Source: Anaerolineae bacterium
GTDB taxonomy: Bacteria; Chloroflexota; Anaerolineae; UBA4142; SHND01
Length of the DNA: 64,000 bases
Direction: 5' to 3'
Assembly: GCA_020851635.1 (NCBI GenBank)
Contig: JADZCJ010000048.1
Coordinates: 16,964 to 80,963, forward strand
Shown here: piece by piece, positions 27,082 through 36,514 of the stretch
Layout of the letters: each line of letters starts with the position of its first letter
Position numbering within the stretch: the stretch's first letter is position 1
Notes under the pieces: model-generated
Seen by the model: only the letters and a program-made list of their open reading frames with translations
Databases searched by the model: none
Told to the model about the DNA's origin: nothing
Position numbers and translations under genes: made by a program

Positions 27082-28122
27082 CTATCTCTTGAACTCGCCC
27101 ACACCCACAAACTGCCATTTGCCGTTTGGCGCGCGCACAAACACCCCATCCTTGCCCACGGCTGCAACCACATGGCGCGTGTTTGGGTCAAACTCGACGT
27201 CATAAATGACCGCAGACGGGTCAATTTTGACCTCTCCTTGCAGTCCGCTCGAGTTCGAGGCGCGCCGCTTGATGGTGTCAGGATAAACCCAGTACTCGAC
27301 CCCCCAAGTCAATGGGTCTTGATAGATCAACTGCTTGGGCTCTTGAAAATATCGTCTCTCGCAGTCAAAATCCAGTCGGCGTTCCGTATTCATCTGCTGC
27401 CATGTCATGCCGCCGTCTGTGCTGCGAAAATCAAACGCATATGTGCCTGCAATGAGCGCATTGTCCTCTATTCGCAAACACACAATCCCGGAGGTCGGTA
27501 GTGCCGCGACCCGCGCCTCTTGCGTTTGCGCTGCTTTTGTCGGAGCGAGAAAAATACGGGTGGCTGCTTCCGCCGTCCGCGTCGGCGCTTGTTCCGCAAT
27601 GCGTGTCAGCGTGGGCGGCGCGGGCGTCGGCGCGGGACTGTCCGCGAGCAGCGCGACCAGCGCCAGTGCCAGCGGTGCCGTTTTCAAAAACATGTTTGGC
27701 TGCCCACGCCACTCGAACGGGTGCTGCCAGATCATCCATGCAGCGGCGAGCGCGGGCAGGGCCAACAGGTCCGTCGCGTCAAACGTCGCTTTGACGGGCA
27801 AATTCGCGGCGACAAATGCGTTCACCGGTTCAATCAATTTCACCGCCGCAAACACCCCGCCTGTAATCGCTATTGCCAGGGCGCCCACCCACTCGACGCG
27901 CTGTATCACAAGCGCAAGCGGCAGTGCCACCACAAAGGGGATAAACACCAGTCCCGCAGCATCGCCCAACTTGCCGCTGAACCACGAAGGATAAAACGGT
28001 TGCAGAACTGCCGCGTTCACCGTCAACAGCGCAATCGCCGCCAGCGCCGCCGGATGCTCCAGCGACCCAATTGCGCGCGCCCACCCCCCGGGGAATCTAT
28101 CTTTATCGCACCAATGTCTCAT
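27082..28122 (-). CDS. Membrane protein with C-terminal sensor-like beta domain, function unknown
   Basis: 346 residues from an ATG overlapping the upstream stop by four bases (ATGA). The first 170 residues hold about five membrane spans. One loop reads SWFSGKLGDAAGLVFIPFV, a pattern seen in small uncharacterised membrane families. After a Pro/Thr-rich linker the last 140 residues resemble one or two blades of a BNR/photosystem-stability-like propeller (YAFDFRSTDGGMTW; the closing VVAAVGKDGVFVRAPNGKWQFVGVG). No catalytic motif. Tight coupling to the DUF2330 gene suggests a joint role at the membrane. Confidence 0.75.
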   Translation of the reverse strand: MRHWCDKDRFPGGWARAIGSLEHPAALAAIALLTVNAAVLQPFYPSWFSGKLGDAAGLVFIPFVVALPLALVIQRVEWVGALAIAITGGVFAAVKLIEPVNAFVAANLPVKATFDATDLLALPALAAAWMIWQHPFEWRGQPNMFLKTAPLALALVALLADSPAPTPAPPTLTRIAEQAPTRTAEAATRIFLAPTKAAQTQEARVAALPTSGIVCLRIEDNALIAGTYAFDFRSTDGGMTWQQMNTERRLDFDCERRYFQEPKQLIYQDPLTWGVEYWVYPDTIKRRASNSSGLQGEVKIDPSAVIYDVEFDPNTRHVVAAVGKDGVFVRAPNGKWQFVGVGEFKR

Positions 28123-29174
28123 CCTACCGCCACCCTCTGCCTCCGTGAAATCACGATCGCCAGTAGTCCTACCCCGATCACCCCCAGCGCGACCAACCCC
28201 AGGCACGCCAACAGCGCAATTCCGCTGATATCCTGCTGCACCCGTCGCACAATGACCTCGCGATACTGTGTATCTTGCGGCGCAAACGCAAATTGAAAAT
28301 CACTATCCACCTGTGATGGAATCACCGTATCCACAAATTTCGTCATAAACATCCGTTTTGTCACAAACGGCAGCAGCGCGGAGCCTGCGGGCAGCGCGGA
28401 TGCGTCCACCCAATCCGCATACGCCACGCGCGAATCCCCAAAAGCATTCTCCTTGTTGACGCGATGGTCTGCCAGCACATACAAATACAACGTTTGCGAA
28501 TTCTCTGCGTTTGCCGACGCCCGCATCGGATACACCAGCTTGTCCGAATCAAACGAAATCGTCAGTGGCTGTAAATCCCCCCCCAACTCCTCGCCCGCCA
28601 CGTCGGGCCTCATCCGCACCGCGACAAACGTCCAATTGTCCTCCACATACGGCTGCATCAGCGCCGTGACGCCCTCGTCCATCTCAAACCCGTTCTCATC
28701 CAGCCAACCCTGCAGCGCATCCGTATCAATCGCCGCCAGATTCGCCACGTCGAACGGACCCACGGTCTGCCGTGACAGGACCGACACCGGCGGCGCGCCC
28801 CTGACCATCGCTCCCGGCGCGCCCGCGCCCACACCCTCCGTGCCAAGCCCCCAGACCCACTCGATTTTCTCGCGCTCCAGCGGCTTGGTCATTTCCGCCA
28901 GCTCGTCAAACAAATCCAATTCCGCCAACTGCACCTCGGCGGGCGCGGGCACGGGCATAATGATCGCCGCTTCTTTGGATGCGCCCAGCACCCCCAGCGA
29001 CATGACGATATCCTCGCGCTGTCCATCCCACCGCACCAGCGCCCGTTCCTGCCCCACGTTCACCTCACCCTCGCGCGGAATATAAATCCCGCACCCGCAC
29101 GCATACGCGGTTGACGCACTGAACGCAGCCAACATTACGCCGACGGCAATCCCAATCTTGAGCAATAGGCGCAT
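28119..29174 (-). CDS. DUF2330-like secreted membrane-anchored protein
   Basis: About 351 residues from an ATG with GGAGGAGG upstream. A signal peptide ends STAYACGCGIYIP, putting several cysteines at the mature N-terminus, which is the hallmark of DUF2330 (CGC, then ERALVRWDGQREDIVMSL). The bulk is a soluble outer domain. The C-terminus has one membrane helix (IALLACLGLVALGVIGVGLLAIVI) and a short basic tail. The family function is unknown. Confidence 0.8.
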   Translation of the reverse strand: MRLLLKIGIAVGVMLAAFSASTAYACGCGIYIPREGEVNVGQERALVRWDGQREDIVMSLGVLGASKEAAIIMPVPAPAEVQLAELDLFDELAEMTKPLEREKIEWVWGLGTEGVGAGAPGAMVRGAPPVSVLSRQTVGPFDVANLAAIDTDALQGWLDENGFEMDEGVTALMQPYVEDNWTFVAVRMRPDVAGEELGGDLQPLTISFDSDKLVYPMRASANAENSQTLYLYVLADHRVNKENAFGDSRVAYADWVDASALPAGSALLPFVTKRMFMTKFVDTVIPSQVDSDFQFAFAPQDTQYREVIVRRVQQDISGIALLACLGLVALGVIGVGLLAIVISRRQRVAVG

Positions 29175-29227
29175 AACGACACCTCCTCCCCGCCGATAAT
29201 ATTGTAACATTGAACCCAACCCGCAAT

Positions 29228-29257
29228 AAAAAAACCGCCATTATCCCGTACGGCGGT
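29228..29257 (-). terminator. Rho-independent terminator reading leftward
   Basis: On the minus strand a stem ACCGCC / GGCGGT with a 12-base loop is followed by a run of seven T. It lies 54 bases upstream of the DUF2330 start and would insulate that gene from transcription arriving from the pdxH side. Confidence 0.65.
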
Positions 29258-29293
29258 CTATAAAAATCTGTTGCGTGCGCGCTGTAACAAATC

Positions 29294-29332
29294 ACTCCCC
29301 TCGCCCATTGGGAGAGGGGGCGGGGGTGAGGA
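29294..29332. repeat. GC-rich palindromic repeat with 16-bp element ACTCCCCTCGCCCATT
   Basis: ACTCCCCTCGCCCATT is followed by GGGAGAGGGG, forming a hairpin typical of dispersed CCCTCTCCCATTGGGAGAGG repeats. A partial copy with the same 16 bases lies at 29845-29860, on the other side of the cupin gene. Confidence 0.75.
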
Positions 29333-29381
29333 GGCGGGGTGGCGGACATCTCAAGCGGTCAGCCTTTCAGCGATCATGCGC

Positions 29382-29387
29382 TATAAT
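29382..29387 (+). promoter_or_regulatory. Possible -10 box (TATAAT) upstream of the cupin gene
   Basis: A perfect TATAAT lies 71 bases before the ATG at 29459, but the -35 region is poor. The gene has a separate GAGGA Shine-Dalgarno near 29440. Confidence 0.4.
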
Positions 29388-29458
29388 AAATCGCATCGCG
29401 AACCGAACGTCCGATGAAAAATTGAGCCCGAACCGAAAGTGAGGAACCAGAAAACATC

Positions 29459-29797
29459 ATGCCGGTAACCGAATCCGGGAGCCAACCCGCTCCCCAAATA
29501 AAAAACCTCAAAAACCTTTTACAATTTCAACCCGCTTCCATCGTCAGCCGGGTCCTGCTCAAAAACCCGGGTGGCACTGTCACCTTGTTTGCGTTTGGTC
29601 AAGGCGAAGGGCTAAGCGAGCATACCGCGCCTTTCGATGCGCTCGTAATTTGTGTCGAAGGTGACGCACAGATAGTAATAGCGGGGAACCAGTACAACTT
29701 GCGGGAAGGCGAGACCATCACCATGCCCGCGAACCAACCCCATGCCATCCACGCCGCCAGCGATTTCAAAATGCTCCTGGTCATGCTCAAGACATAA
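29459..29797 (+). CDS. Small cupin-domain protein
   Basis: This 112-residue single-domain cupin is on the plus strand against the general direction. FGQGEGLSEHTAPFDALVICVEGDAQIVI forms the first half, with one histidine and no second one, so metal binding may be reduced compared with canonical cupins. The second half shows GETITMPANQPHAIHAASDFKMLLVM. It may bind a small ligand or act as a regulator. The gene is bracketed by two copies of a 16-bp repeat. Confidence 0.82.
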   Translation: MPVTESGSQPAPQIKNLKNLLQFQPASIVSRVLLKNPGGTVTLFAFGQGEGLSEHTAPFDALVICVEGDAQIVIAGNQYNLREGETITMPANQPHAIHAASDFKMLLVMLKT

Positions 29798-29844
29798 AGA
29801 GGTCAGGTGTACGCGCGCCATTCCTGCGGACCATCCGCTTGCTA

Positions 29845-29860
29845 ACTCCCCTCGCCCATT
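29845..29860. repeat. Partial copy of the 16-bp element flanking the cupin
   Basis: The same ACTCCCCTCGCCCATT as at 29294, here without the second half of the hairpin. Between them the cupin gene forms a 0.55-kb unit. Confidence 0.7.
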
Positions 29861-29930
29861 ATTCCATCTCACCAAAATTGTTTGACAATATTCCTGACCG
29901 TACGGGAGCGGAAATCGCGAATCTTCGCTA

Positions 29931-29971
29931 ATTTTCACATTTATTCGCGAAGATTCGCGTAGATTCGCGGT
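29931..29971. repeat. ATTCGCG-type repeat cluster between cupin and pdxH
   Basis: Repeated words GCGAATCTTCGC, TTCGCGAAGATTCGCG and AGATTCGCGG form overlapping inverted and direct repeats. Similar words occur near 31330, 33150 and 33215. No gene is seen in 29798-30032. Confidence 0.6.
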
Positions 29972-30032
29972 TAAAAATGTTAGGCAAATAAAGCTACCCG
30001 GAATAGGAAAGGGGTGACGAGTCGAGACGCGT

Positions 30033-30053
30033 CTGCTATCTGCCATCTGCTAT
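30033..30053. repeat. Heptamer array (three units) abutting the pdxH stop
   Basis: CTGCTAT, CTGCCAT, CTGCTAT in register. On the minus strand the pdxH stop TGA at 30055-30053 is completed by the first base of this array (TGATAGCAG). Confidence 0.75.
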
Positions 30054-30694
30054 CACGGCGCCAACCGCTCTCGCACCCAAACATCCCCCACGCCCCGCGT
30101 ATATTGCAGCCGGTCGTGCATTCGGTTCTCGCGCCCCTGCCAAAACTCAAATACATCCGGGATCACGCGATATCCGCCCCAATGTGGGGGACGCAAGACC
30201 CGGTTCGGAAACCGCGCTTCCAATTCTTTGACGCGCGCTTCCAGCACATCACGGTTCGGAATCACCGCGCTCTGCGGCGAAGCCGCCGAAGCCAGCTGGC
30301 TCCCGCGCGGGCGCGAATCAAAATACGCGTCCGATTCCGCCGCCGCAATCCGTTCCACGCGCCCCTCGACCCGAATTTGGCGATGCAGTGGCTGCCAGAA
30401 AAAAACCAGTGCCGCAAACGGATTGCTCTCTAGCTCTTTGCCCTTGCGGCTTGCATAATTTGTAAAAAAGACCAGCCCCCGTTCGTCCATCTCGCGCAGT
30501 AGCGCCACTCGCGCCGAAGGTTTCCCGTCCAGCGCCGCCGTCGCCACCAGCATCGCATTCGGTTCGGGCAAATTTTCCGCAAACGCCCTGTCCAGCCACT
30601 CGCGAAACAACGCCAACGGGTCTTTCGGCGCATCCTGTTCGTTCAAGACGCCCGCCCTGTATTCGATCCGCAAATTTCGTTCGCTGTCGCTCAT
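30053..30694 (-). CDS. pdxH: Pyridoxamine 5'-phosphate oxidase
   Basis: This 213-residue enzyme oxidises pyridoxamine or pyridoxine 5'-phosphate to pyridoxal 5'-phosphate with FMN. Clear family motifs are RVALLREMDERGLVFFTNY (FMN-binding), then QIRVEGRVERI, then YFDSRPRGSQLASAASPQS, and the closing PPHWGGYRVIPDVFEFWQG with R-L-A-P at the C-terminus. Length and ends match the family exactly. Its cofactor product is used by the DegT and PabC domains in this window. The stop codon lies at the edge of a heptamer array. Confidence 0.96.
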   Translation of the reverse strand: MSDSERNLRIEYRAGVLNEQDAPKDPLALFREWLDRAFAENLPEPNAMLVATAALDGKPSARVALLREMDERGLVFFTNYASRKGKELESNPFAALVFFWQPLHRQIRVEGRVERIAAAESDAYFDSRPRGSQLASAASPQSAVIPNRDVLEARVKELEARFPNRVLRPPHWGGYRVIPDVFEFWQGRENRMHDRLQYTRGVGDVWVRERLAP

Positions 30695-30697
30695 ATG

Positions 30698-31297
30698 CTA
30701 ATCCGGTCGCAAGCCCCGCGCATAGTCCGGAATCGCCGTCACTCGATTCACCACTCGCGCCGGGTTACCAATCACCACCGCGCCGTCGGGCACATCATGC
30801 GTCACCATCGCGCCCGCGCCCACCAGCGCATTTTCGCCAATTACGACGCCGGGAAGGATCGTCACGTTCGCCCCGATTTTTGCGCCGCGCTTGATGTGCG
30901 CGCCCTGCAGATGTTCTTTGGCTCTTGGCGAAAGCGGATAACGCGCGTTCGTAATCACCACGTGCGGACCCAGCCAGCATCCGTCTTCCAGAATAGAATA
31001 CTCGGGCACAAACACCCCCGAATGGAGCCGCACATCATTCCCGATCCTCACATGATGCTCCACAATCGAATGTGACCCGATGCTCACATTGTCCCCAATA
31101 TAATTTTCCTCGCGCACCAGCACCCCGTGCCCCGTCTGAAAATCATCCCCGATCACATTCCCCGCATAAATCACCGTGTGCGAACGGATCACCGCCCGCG
31201 CCCCGATGCGCGTCTCCACCTCGCCCGCCGCCATACCACGCGCCGGTTCACCGACAATGAAGAACGCGCCGAGAGTGGGTTCATTCGCAAAAAACAC
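30698..31297 (-). CDS. Left-handed beta-helix acyltransferase (WbpD-like)
   Basis: Hexapeptide-repeat protein of about 199 residues from a GTG at 31297, or 213 from a TTG at 31339 that falls in an ATTCGCG repeat and lacks a ribosome site. The repeats run from [24 protein letters not shown] to [26 protein letters not shown] and end [15 protein letters not shown], the usual trimeric acetyltransferase layout. The insert [21 protein letters not shown] carries the likely catalytic histidine. It would acylate an amino sugar on a nucleotide carrier. Three bases separate it from pdxH. Confidence 0.88.
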   Translation of the reverse strand: MFFANEPTLGAFFIVGEPARGMAAGEVETRIGARAVIRSHTVIYAGNVIGDDFQTGHGVLVREENYIGDNVSIGSHSIVEHHVRIGNDVRLHSGVFVPEYSILEDGCWLGPHVVITNARYPLSPRAKEHLQGAHIKRGAKIGANVTILPGVVIGENALVGAGAMVTHDVPDGAVVIGNPARVVNRVTAIPDYARGLRPD

Positions 31298-31352
31298 GTT
31301 CGGAAAAATGTTTGAATCCAATTTGGCCTCGATTCGCAAACATTCGCGCAGA

Positions 31353-32399
31353 TTAGCGTTTCCCGACCTGACTCACAAGCCCCTCGTCAATTTTCACCGC
31401 CGCCCCCCCTCGCCGCAGCGACTCTTGCGCCGCTTCCAGCACGCGCACCACGCGCAGCCCGCTCTCTCCGTCGGTGCGCGGCGTCTTGTTCTCGCGCACA
31501 CATTCCAGAAAATGCGCGCACTCGTACTTGAGCGGCTCGGTCAAATCAATTTTCGGAATCGAAATATCCCCACTCCGCACACGCAGTTGAAATTCCCCAA
31601 ACGCGTCGCCGCGTTTGTAAACCCCTTTATCATAAATTTTCAATTTCGCTTCCGGGTCCACATCATCATATACAATCATCTTGTCCGAGCCGACCAGCGT
31701 CATCTGTCGCGTCTTGCTCGGGTCCAGCCACGACGCGTGAATGTGCCCGATGATATTGTGAGGAAAATTCAACAGCGCAAACACCACGTCTTCGACGCCC
31801 GGGTTCACATACGTCGCCCCGTGCGCCGAGACCGAAAGCGGCATGTTTTTTAACAGCGCGAGCAAAATCGAAACATCGTGCGGCGCAATGCTCCACAGCG
31901 CGTTAATGTCCGACTGCACCCGCCCCAGGTTCACGCGGTTCGAATAGATATAAAACAATTCCCCCAGCGCGCCCGCGTCCAACAGTTCCTGTATCTTCCA
32001 CACGGCGGGATTGTACTCGAACGTATGCCCCACCATCAGCACCCGTCCGCATTTGCGCGCCAGCCCGGTCAATTCACGCGCCTCTGCGCTCGACAGCGCC
32101 AACGGTTTCTCCACCAGCACATGCTTGCCCGCCTCTAACGCTTGTGAAACAAGCAAAAAATGCGAACGCGCCGGTGTCGCTATCACCAGCGCGTCCAACG
32201 TCGGATTCTCGATCAATTCGCGCGCCTCACGCGCCGCCTGTTTGATCGTTGGATACAGCCGCGTCGCTTCATTCAACCGTGCCTCGTCCGCATCCGCACA
32301 CGCGGCCAGCCACGCCTCGGGCAGTTGGTGAAAATTCCGCGCCAGGTTGGGACCCCAATACCCATACCCCACCAACCCGATCCGAATCCGCGAGTCCAT
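31353..32399 (-). CDS. Gfo/Idh/MocA family oxidoreductase (WbpB-like)
   Basis: 348 residues from the ATG at 32399; a longer frame exists only because a heptamer array upstream has no stop. The Rossmann motif [16 protein letters not shown] is followed by [12 protein letters not shown] (the EKP catalytic region) and [13 protein letters not shown]. The middle and C-terminal parts fit UDP-N-acetyl-amino-sugar uronate 3-dehydrogenases, an NAD-dependent step before transamination by a DegT enzyme. The AAGGA ribosome site is provided by the first repeat unit. Confidence 0.9.
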   Translation of the reverse strand: MDSRIRIGLVGYGYWGPNLARNFHQLPEAWLAACADADEARLNEATRLYPTIKQAAREARELIENPTLDALVIATPARSHFLLVSQALEAGKHVLVEKPLALSSAEARELTGLARKCGRVLMVGHTFEYNPAVWKIQELLDAGALGELFYIYSNRVNLGRVQSDINALWSIAPHDVSILLALLKNMPLSVSAHGATYVNPGVEDVVFALLNFPHNIIGHIHASWLDPSKTRQMTLVGSDKMIVYDDVDPEAKLKIYDKGVYKRGDAFGEFQLRVRSGDISIPKIDLTEPLKYECAHFLECVRENKTPRTDGESGLRVVRVLEAAQESLRRGGAAVKIDEGLVSQVGKR

Positions 32400-32455
32400 A
32401 ATCCTTAATCGGAAATCGAAATTCGAAATTCGAAATTCGAAAATCTGCAATCCGC
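32400..32455. repeat. Heptamer array filling the gap between cysC and the Gfo/Idh gene
   Basis: Eight contiguous 7-bp units of AATCnnn/ATTCGAA type occupy the entire 58-bp gap. One end supplies the AAGGA ribosome site of the Gfo/Idh gene, and the other end forms the TGA of cysC (TGATTGCGG). Confidence 0.92.
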
Positions 32456-32457
32456 AA

Positions 32458-33006
32458 TCACTGCGCCATTTCGCGCATCGGAATCAACTCCATCTCTTCC
32501 AGCTTTTTCAAAATCTTGTTTGCCGATTCCTCGACCGTCTCCCTGTCCGAATGATACGTCACTTCGGCGTTCTCGGGCGCTTCGTACGGGTCGCTCACGC
32601 CCGTAAAATTCTTGATCTCGCCCGCCAACGCCTTTTTATACAACCCTTTGACATCCCGTTCCGCCAAAACCGGAATCGGACACTCGGCATACACCTCGAC
32701 AAAATTCTCGACCTTGCCGCGAATCTCGTCCCGAATTTCTCGATACGGCGAAATCGCCGCGGCGATGGCGACCACCCCGTTGCGCGACAGCACTTCGCAC
32801 ACCCAACCGATCCGACGGATATTTGTATCGCGGTCCTCTTTGGAAAAACCCAACCCCTTGGACAGGTTCTCGCGCACCACATCCCCGTCCAGCACCTCGA
32901 CCTTCATCCCGCGTTCGCGCAGTTCTTGCTCGATCACGCGCGAGACCGTCGTCTTGCCCGCCCCGGATAACCCGGTAAACCACAATGTAAAGCCCTGATG
33001 TTCCAC
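32458..33006 (-). CDS. cysC: Adenylylsulfate (APS) kinase
   Basis: 182 residues. The P-loop [45 protein letters not shown], and [11 protein letters not shown] are standard APS-kinase motifs. It phosphorylates APS at the 3' position to give PAPS. With ATP sulfurylase encoded 1.7 kb upstream it would supply PAPS; no PAPS or APS reductase is present here, which favours sulfation of a glycan or other acceptor over reductive assimilation. That conclusion is inferred from gene content only. Confidence 0.96.
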   Translation of the reverse strand: MEHQGFTLWFTGLSGAGKTTVSRVIEQELRERGMKVEVLDGDVVRENLSKGLGFSKEDRDTNIRRIGWVCEVLSRNGVVAIAAAISPYREIRDEIRGKVENFVEVYAECPIPVLAERDVKGLYKKALAGEIKNFTGVSDPYEAPENAEVTYHSDRETVEESANKILKKLEEMELIPMREMAQ

Positions 33007-33066
33007 CGTTCGATTCCTCTCCTTTTATCGAGTAGCTTTTATTGACTGACACAAGGAAACGCGAAT

Positions 33067-33093
33067 TTCGCCAAACTGCGGCTTGGCGCGAAT
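33067..33093. repeat. REP-like palindromic repeat, copy 2
   Basis: Matches the block at 14060-14086 with two differences (TTCGCCAAACTGCG, then GCTTGGCGCGAAT). A second small hairpin, GTTACGC-TTT-GCGTAAC, follows at 33098. The 266-bp gap between cysC and the phosphodiesterase gene also holds ATTCGCG words and shows no gene. Confidence 0.8.
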
Positions 33094-33272
33094 CATTGTT
33101 ACGCTTTGCGTAACGACGAACAAGGATCAAGATTAGCCCAAATTCGCAAAGATTCGCGTTTACCTCCGAGTTGTCAAGACCGAATCCCGCCAGAGTGACG
33201 ACCCATCTTTGCAAAAATTCGCGCAGATTCGCGGTTTCGCCCCGCAGACAATCCGAAATGCAGGACTGTGCG

Positions 33273-34691
33273 TTACGCCTCGCTCCGAATGATCTTGCCG
33301 ATCATATCGCTCGGCACATGCAACCCAAACTCATTCAACACCGTCGGCGCAATATCCACCAACTTGCTCCCCTTGAGCTCGCGCCCGCCCAGGTTTCGTT
33401 TCGGGTCAAAGTAAATATACATCCCCATCTGTGCGTGATTCGCGTCGTCGGGTCCCGTATCATTCTCGAACGTATGCAGCGCACCATGTCCCAGCGAACC
33501 CACCCCGCGCCAGTATAAATCGCCCCATATCACGATCAGGTCAGGGGCGATATTGTTCGATTTCACATAAATGTCCTGCGGTTTATACGCGCGCGTTTTC
33601 ATCGGCTTGCCCGTGTGGTCGGGCAGCGCCTCGATCTTGGCGATCAACTCGTTCCGCACGTTTTCATACTCGCTTTGCGGAATAATCCCGTTCGGCTCGC
33701 GCCCCTGCACGTTCATAAAGATGCGCGAATAATAACCGCCTTCGCCCCACACCCGCGTCTTGTCCCAATTGATTTTCGCCTTCGACAGGGGAATGATGCC
33801 TTCCGGTTTTTCGTCCAGCAGCAGGTATCCTTCGTTCACCAACCACTCGTTCACGGCGATACCGCCGTCCATCCGCTTGGCTCCGTGATCGCTCATCACA
33901 ATCACGCTCGTCTCGTCGTCAATCAATTCCAGCGTCGCGCCGATCTGCTTGTCCAGCCACACATAATAATCGTGGATGCACGTCAACAGCGGATTGTTCG
34001 GCTCGTGTTTCATGTGCAGCGGGTCGTGATATTTCCAGAACCCGTGATGCAGACGGTCCACGCCGATCTCGACCGACATGAAATAGTCCCAGTCGCGCGT
34101 CTTGAGCAGGTGATTGATCACCTTGAACCGCGCCTCGGTCATCTCGTAGATTTTTTCCAAAAGCCACTGCTTGTTTTCCGTGCGAAAGTTGTCAACGTCC
34201 ACCGCATAATTCGGCGCGACATTCAAGATTTCGTCACGCAGATTTTCGGGATACGTAAATTTGCTGTTGACGTTGGGCGAAAGAAAACAGCCCACCATCC
34301 CCCCGTTCACCTGTCTGGGCGGATACGACGGCGGCACCCCGATCAGATACGACTGCTTGCCCAGCCGTCCCAAATAATCCCAGACGGCGGGTTCGCGCAC
34401 CGAGCGCGCGTTGGCGATCGTCATCTTTTCATACGAGTAATCGGCGCGGTTCCGAAACCCGTAAATGCCGAGCGTCCCCGGGTCTTTGGACGTCTGCGAG
34501 CACGCCCACGCCGGGACTGTGATGGGAGGATAGACCGATTCCAACTCTCCCCACACTCCGTTCGACATCAGATAATTCAGATTCGGCAGCTCGCTGCGAT
34601 ACTGTTGAAACACCAGCGACGGTTCCGCGCAATCGAGCCCGATCACCAGCACCCGCTTTTTCTTGCCCTTGCCAAATTGAAAATTAGCCAT
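33273..34691 (-). CDS. Alkaline-phosphatase-superfamily phosphodiesterase/hydrolase (type I)
   Basis: 472 residues without a clear signal peptide. The N-terminus reads VLVIGLDCAEPSLV (first metal aspartate). The nucleophile region is PPITVPAWACSQTSKDPGTLGIYGF, where a threonine is expected to be the nucleophile. Later metal ligands are in VGVDRLHHGFWKYHD and VIVMSDHGAKR. This is the type I phosphodiesterase/nucleotide pyrophosphatase layout. Related proteins hydrolyse phosphodiesters, sulfates or transfer phospho groups; the substrate here is unknown. It sits between cysC and sat, 3 bp from the latter, which suggests a link to sulfonucleotide or sulfated-sugar chemistry. Confidence 0.85.
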   Translation of the reverse strand: MANFQFGKGKKKRVLVIGLDCAEPSLVFQQYRSELPNLNYLMSNGVWGELESVYPPITVPAWACSQTSKDPGTLGIYGFRNRADYSYEKMTIANARSVREPAVWDYLGRLGKQSYLIGVPPSYPPRQVNGGMVGCFLSPNVNSKFTYPENLRDEILNVAPNYAVDVDNFRTENKQWLLEKIYEMTEARFKVINHLLKTRDWDYFMSVEIGVDRLHHGFWKYHDPLHMKHEPNNPLLTCIHDYYVWLDKQIGATLELIDDETSVIVMSDHGAKRMDGGIAVNEWLVNEGYLLLDEKPEGIIPLSKAKINWDKTRVWGEGGYYSRIFMNVQGREPNGIIPQSEYENVRNELIAKIEALPDHTGKPMKTRAYKPQDIYVKSNNIAPDLIVIWGDLYWRGVGSLGHGALHTFENDTGPDDANHAQMGMYIYFDPKRNLGGRELKGSKLVDIAPTVLNEFGLHVPSDMIGKIIRSEA

Positions 34692-34694
34692 CCG

Positions 34695-35897
34695 CTATCG
34701 CGCCGCTTTTTTCCGCGCAATCCCGTCAATCAACACCTGCGCTACTTCGGGACGCGTAAACTCGGGCGGCAGCATCTCGCCGCGTTCGAGCATCTGCCGC
34801 ACCTGTGTGCCGCTCAGCACGATATGGTCCTCCGCGCCGTGCGGGCAAGTCTTGGACGACACAATCCCTCCGCATTTTTTGCAATAAAAAGTGTGCTCGA
34901 ACTTGAGCGGAGTGATTCCGATTTCCTCGGGTGAAAATTGGTCAAACAACTTTTGCGCGTCATACGTGCCGTAATATTTGCCCACCCCCGCATGATCGCG
35001 TCCGATGATCATGTGCGTGCAGCCATAATTCTTGCGGCAGAGCGCATGAAAAATCGCCTCGCGCGGACCCGCATACCGCATCGCCGCCGGAAACACCCCC
35101 AGCAGCACGCGGTCGGCGGGATAATAGTCGCGCAGCAGCGATTGATACGATTCCATCCGCACATCGGCGGGAATATCGTCCGCTTTCGTTTCCCCCACGA
35201 GCGGGTGCAAAAACAACCCATCCACGATTTCCAGCGCCGTCTTTTGAATATATTCGTGCGCGCGATGAATCGGGTTGCGTGTCTGGAATGCCACAATCCG
35301 TGTCCAGCCATTCTGCGCAAACATCTTGCGAGACTCCAGCGGCGTGTGCCGAAATTCCGGAAATTCCGTCCTGGCTTGATTCGGCATGTCTACCAGCCAG
35401 ATGTCGCCCGCCAGATACACATCGCCCTGTGCGTACAACCGCGCCACGCCGGGATGTTTGTCCTCATCCGTGCGATACACGTTCTTGGCTTCATGCGTCT
35501 TGTCGTAATCAAACTTTTCTTTCAATTCCAGCAGCCCGACGAGGTGTCCGTCCGACTCTACCAGCGCGATATCCTTGCCGATTTCATACGTGTCCGCCAG
35601 CTCGCGTGACACGGGCAGGGTGATTGGAATCGTCCACGGCAGCCCGTTCGCCAGCCGCATCCGGTTCACCACCGACTCGTAATCCTGCTTGCCCATAAAC
35701 CCGGTGAGCGGACTCATTGCGCCCACCGCGATCATTTCCATGTCCGCCAGGTTTACCGAATTGAGCGTGCGAAAATGATGCGCCGCTTTCGCAGCTTCCG
35801 CCCGCGCAATCATCTTGTCCTTGTCCGCGCCCGTCACGACGCGATTGACGAGCGTCCCGCCGTGCGGCGCGATTTCTCCGACATAATTCTTTGCCAT
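34695..35897 (-). CDS. sat: Sulfate adenylyltransferase (ATP sulfurylase)
   Basis: 400 residues, the usual bacterial/archaeal monofunctional length. Hallmarks: [15 protein letters not shown] near the start, the nucleotide-binding [20 protein letters not shown], then [18 protein letters not shown] zinc-type stretch [16 protein letters not shown] precedes the C-terminal [14 protein letters not shown], as in dissimilatory-like and thermophile Sat enzymes. It forms APS from sulfate and ATP, feeding CysC. Confidence 0.96.
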   Translation of the reverse strand: MAKNYVGEIAPHGGTLVNRVVTGADKDKMIARAEAAKAAHHFRTLNSVNLADMEMIAVGAMSPLTGFMGKQDYESVVNRMRLANGLPWTIPITLPVSRELADTYEIGKDIALVESDGHLVGLLELKEKFDYDKTHEAKNVYRTDEDKHPGVARLYAQGDVYLAGDIWLVDMPNQARTEFPEFRHTPLESRKMFAQNGWTRIVAFQTRNPIHRAHEYIQKTALEIVDGLFLHPLVGETKADDIPADVRMESYQSLLRDYYPADRVLLGVFPAAMRYAGPREAIFHALCRKNYGCTHMIIGRDHAGVGKYYGTYDAQKLFDQFSPEEIGITPLKFEHTFYCKKCGGIVSSKTCPHGAEDHIVLSGTQVRQMLERGEMLPPEFTRPEVAQVLIDGIARKKAAR

Positions 35898-35930
35898 TTT
35901 GTTATTTGCTCTCCACTCCCTCTAAAATTG

Positions 35931-36497
35931 TTACAACCACTCTACTTGAGCGTAAATCTCTTGCATCGAAATCTCCAAATCCAACGCGCGCAATTTCAAA
36001 ACCGCATCCAATCCTTCCAGCGTCTCCAACACCCAAAAACGCCCTTCGCGGCGATACGATTCAATATACGGCTCCCTTTGGTCTATCATCACATAATGTT
36101 CCAGCGATGGGATGTTGCGATACATCTTGAATTTTTCGTTCCGGTCAAACCCCGCCGTCGAGTCCGACAGCACCTCGACCAGCACAATCGGATTCATCAC
36201 CGTCTCTGGCTGTCGCGGGTCCGTTTGCGCCACCCCGCACACCAACATCACATCCGGATAAACATATGCATTGTGTCGCTCGATCCGCAGTCGCACATCT
36301 GCCATATAGGCAGTGCATCCGCGCGTGCCCGCTCGCTGACGCAGAGCAAGATAAACATTTCCGGCAATCAAATTATGATTACGAGACGCGCCCGCCATCA
36401 TAAAAATTTCGCCGCGCCAATATTCGTGTCTTTCGCTCGCCTGCTCTTCGAGCATCAAATACTCCTCGACAGAAATGTGACGTTTTGCGTCGAGCAT
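35931..36497 (-). CDS. Uma2/DUF820 family nuclease-fold protein
   Basis: 188 residues with the PD-(D/E)XK-like Uma2 core: HEYWRGEIFMMAG, NHNLIAGNVYLAL, VYPDVMLVCG, then PIVLVEVLSDSTAGFDRNEKF, where D, E and K of the predicted nuclease site can be seen. The family is expanded in Cyanobacteria and Chloroflexota and often moves between genomes. Cellular role unknown. Confidence 0.92.
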   Translation of the reverse strand: MLDAKRHISVEEYLMLEEQASERHEYWRGEIFMMAGASRNHNLIAGNVYLALRQRAGTRGCTAYMADVRLRIERHNAYVYPDVMLVCGVAQTDPRQPETVMNPIVLVEVLSDSTAGFDRNEKFKMYRNIPSLEHYVMIDQREPYIESYRREGRFWVLETLEGLDAVLKLRALDLEISMQEIYAQVEWL

Positions 36498-36514
36498 CGT
36501 GCTTGCCCTTCACT

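Noticed and set aside
29798..30032. Possible small RNA or riboswitch upstream of pdxH's 3' side
   Set aside because: The stretch is made of ATTCGCG-type repeats and a partial REP copy. No conserved riboswitch core is visible, and it lies downstream, not upstream, of pdxH.
32400..32450. Extra N-terminal residues (QIFEFRISNFDFRLRI) on the Gfo/Idh protein
   Set aside because: These residues come from translating a stop-free heptamer array. The Rossmann fold starts right after the ATG at 32399, which has a ribosome site.
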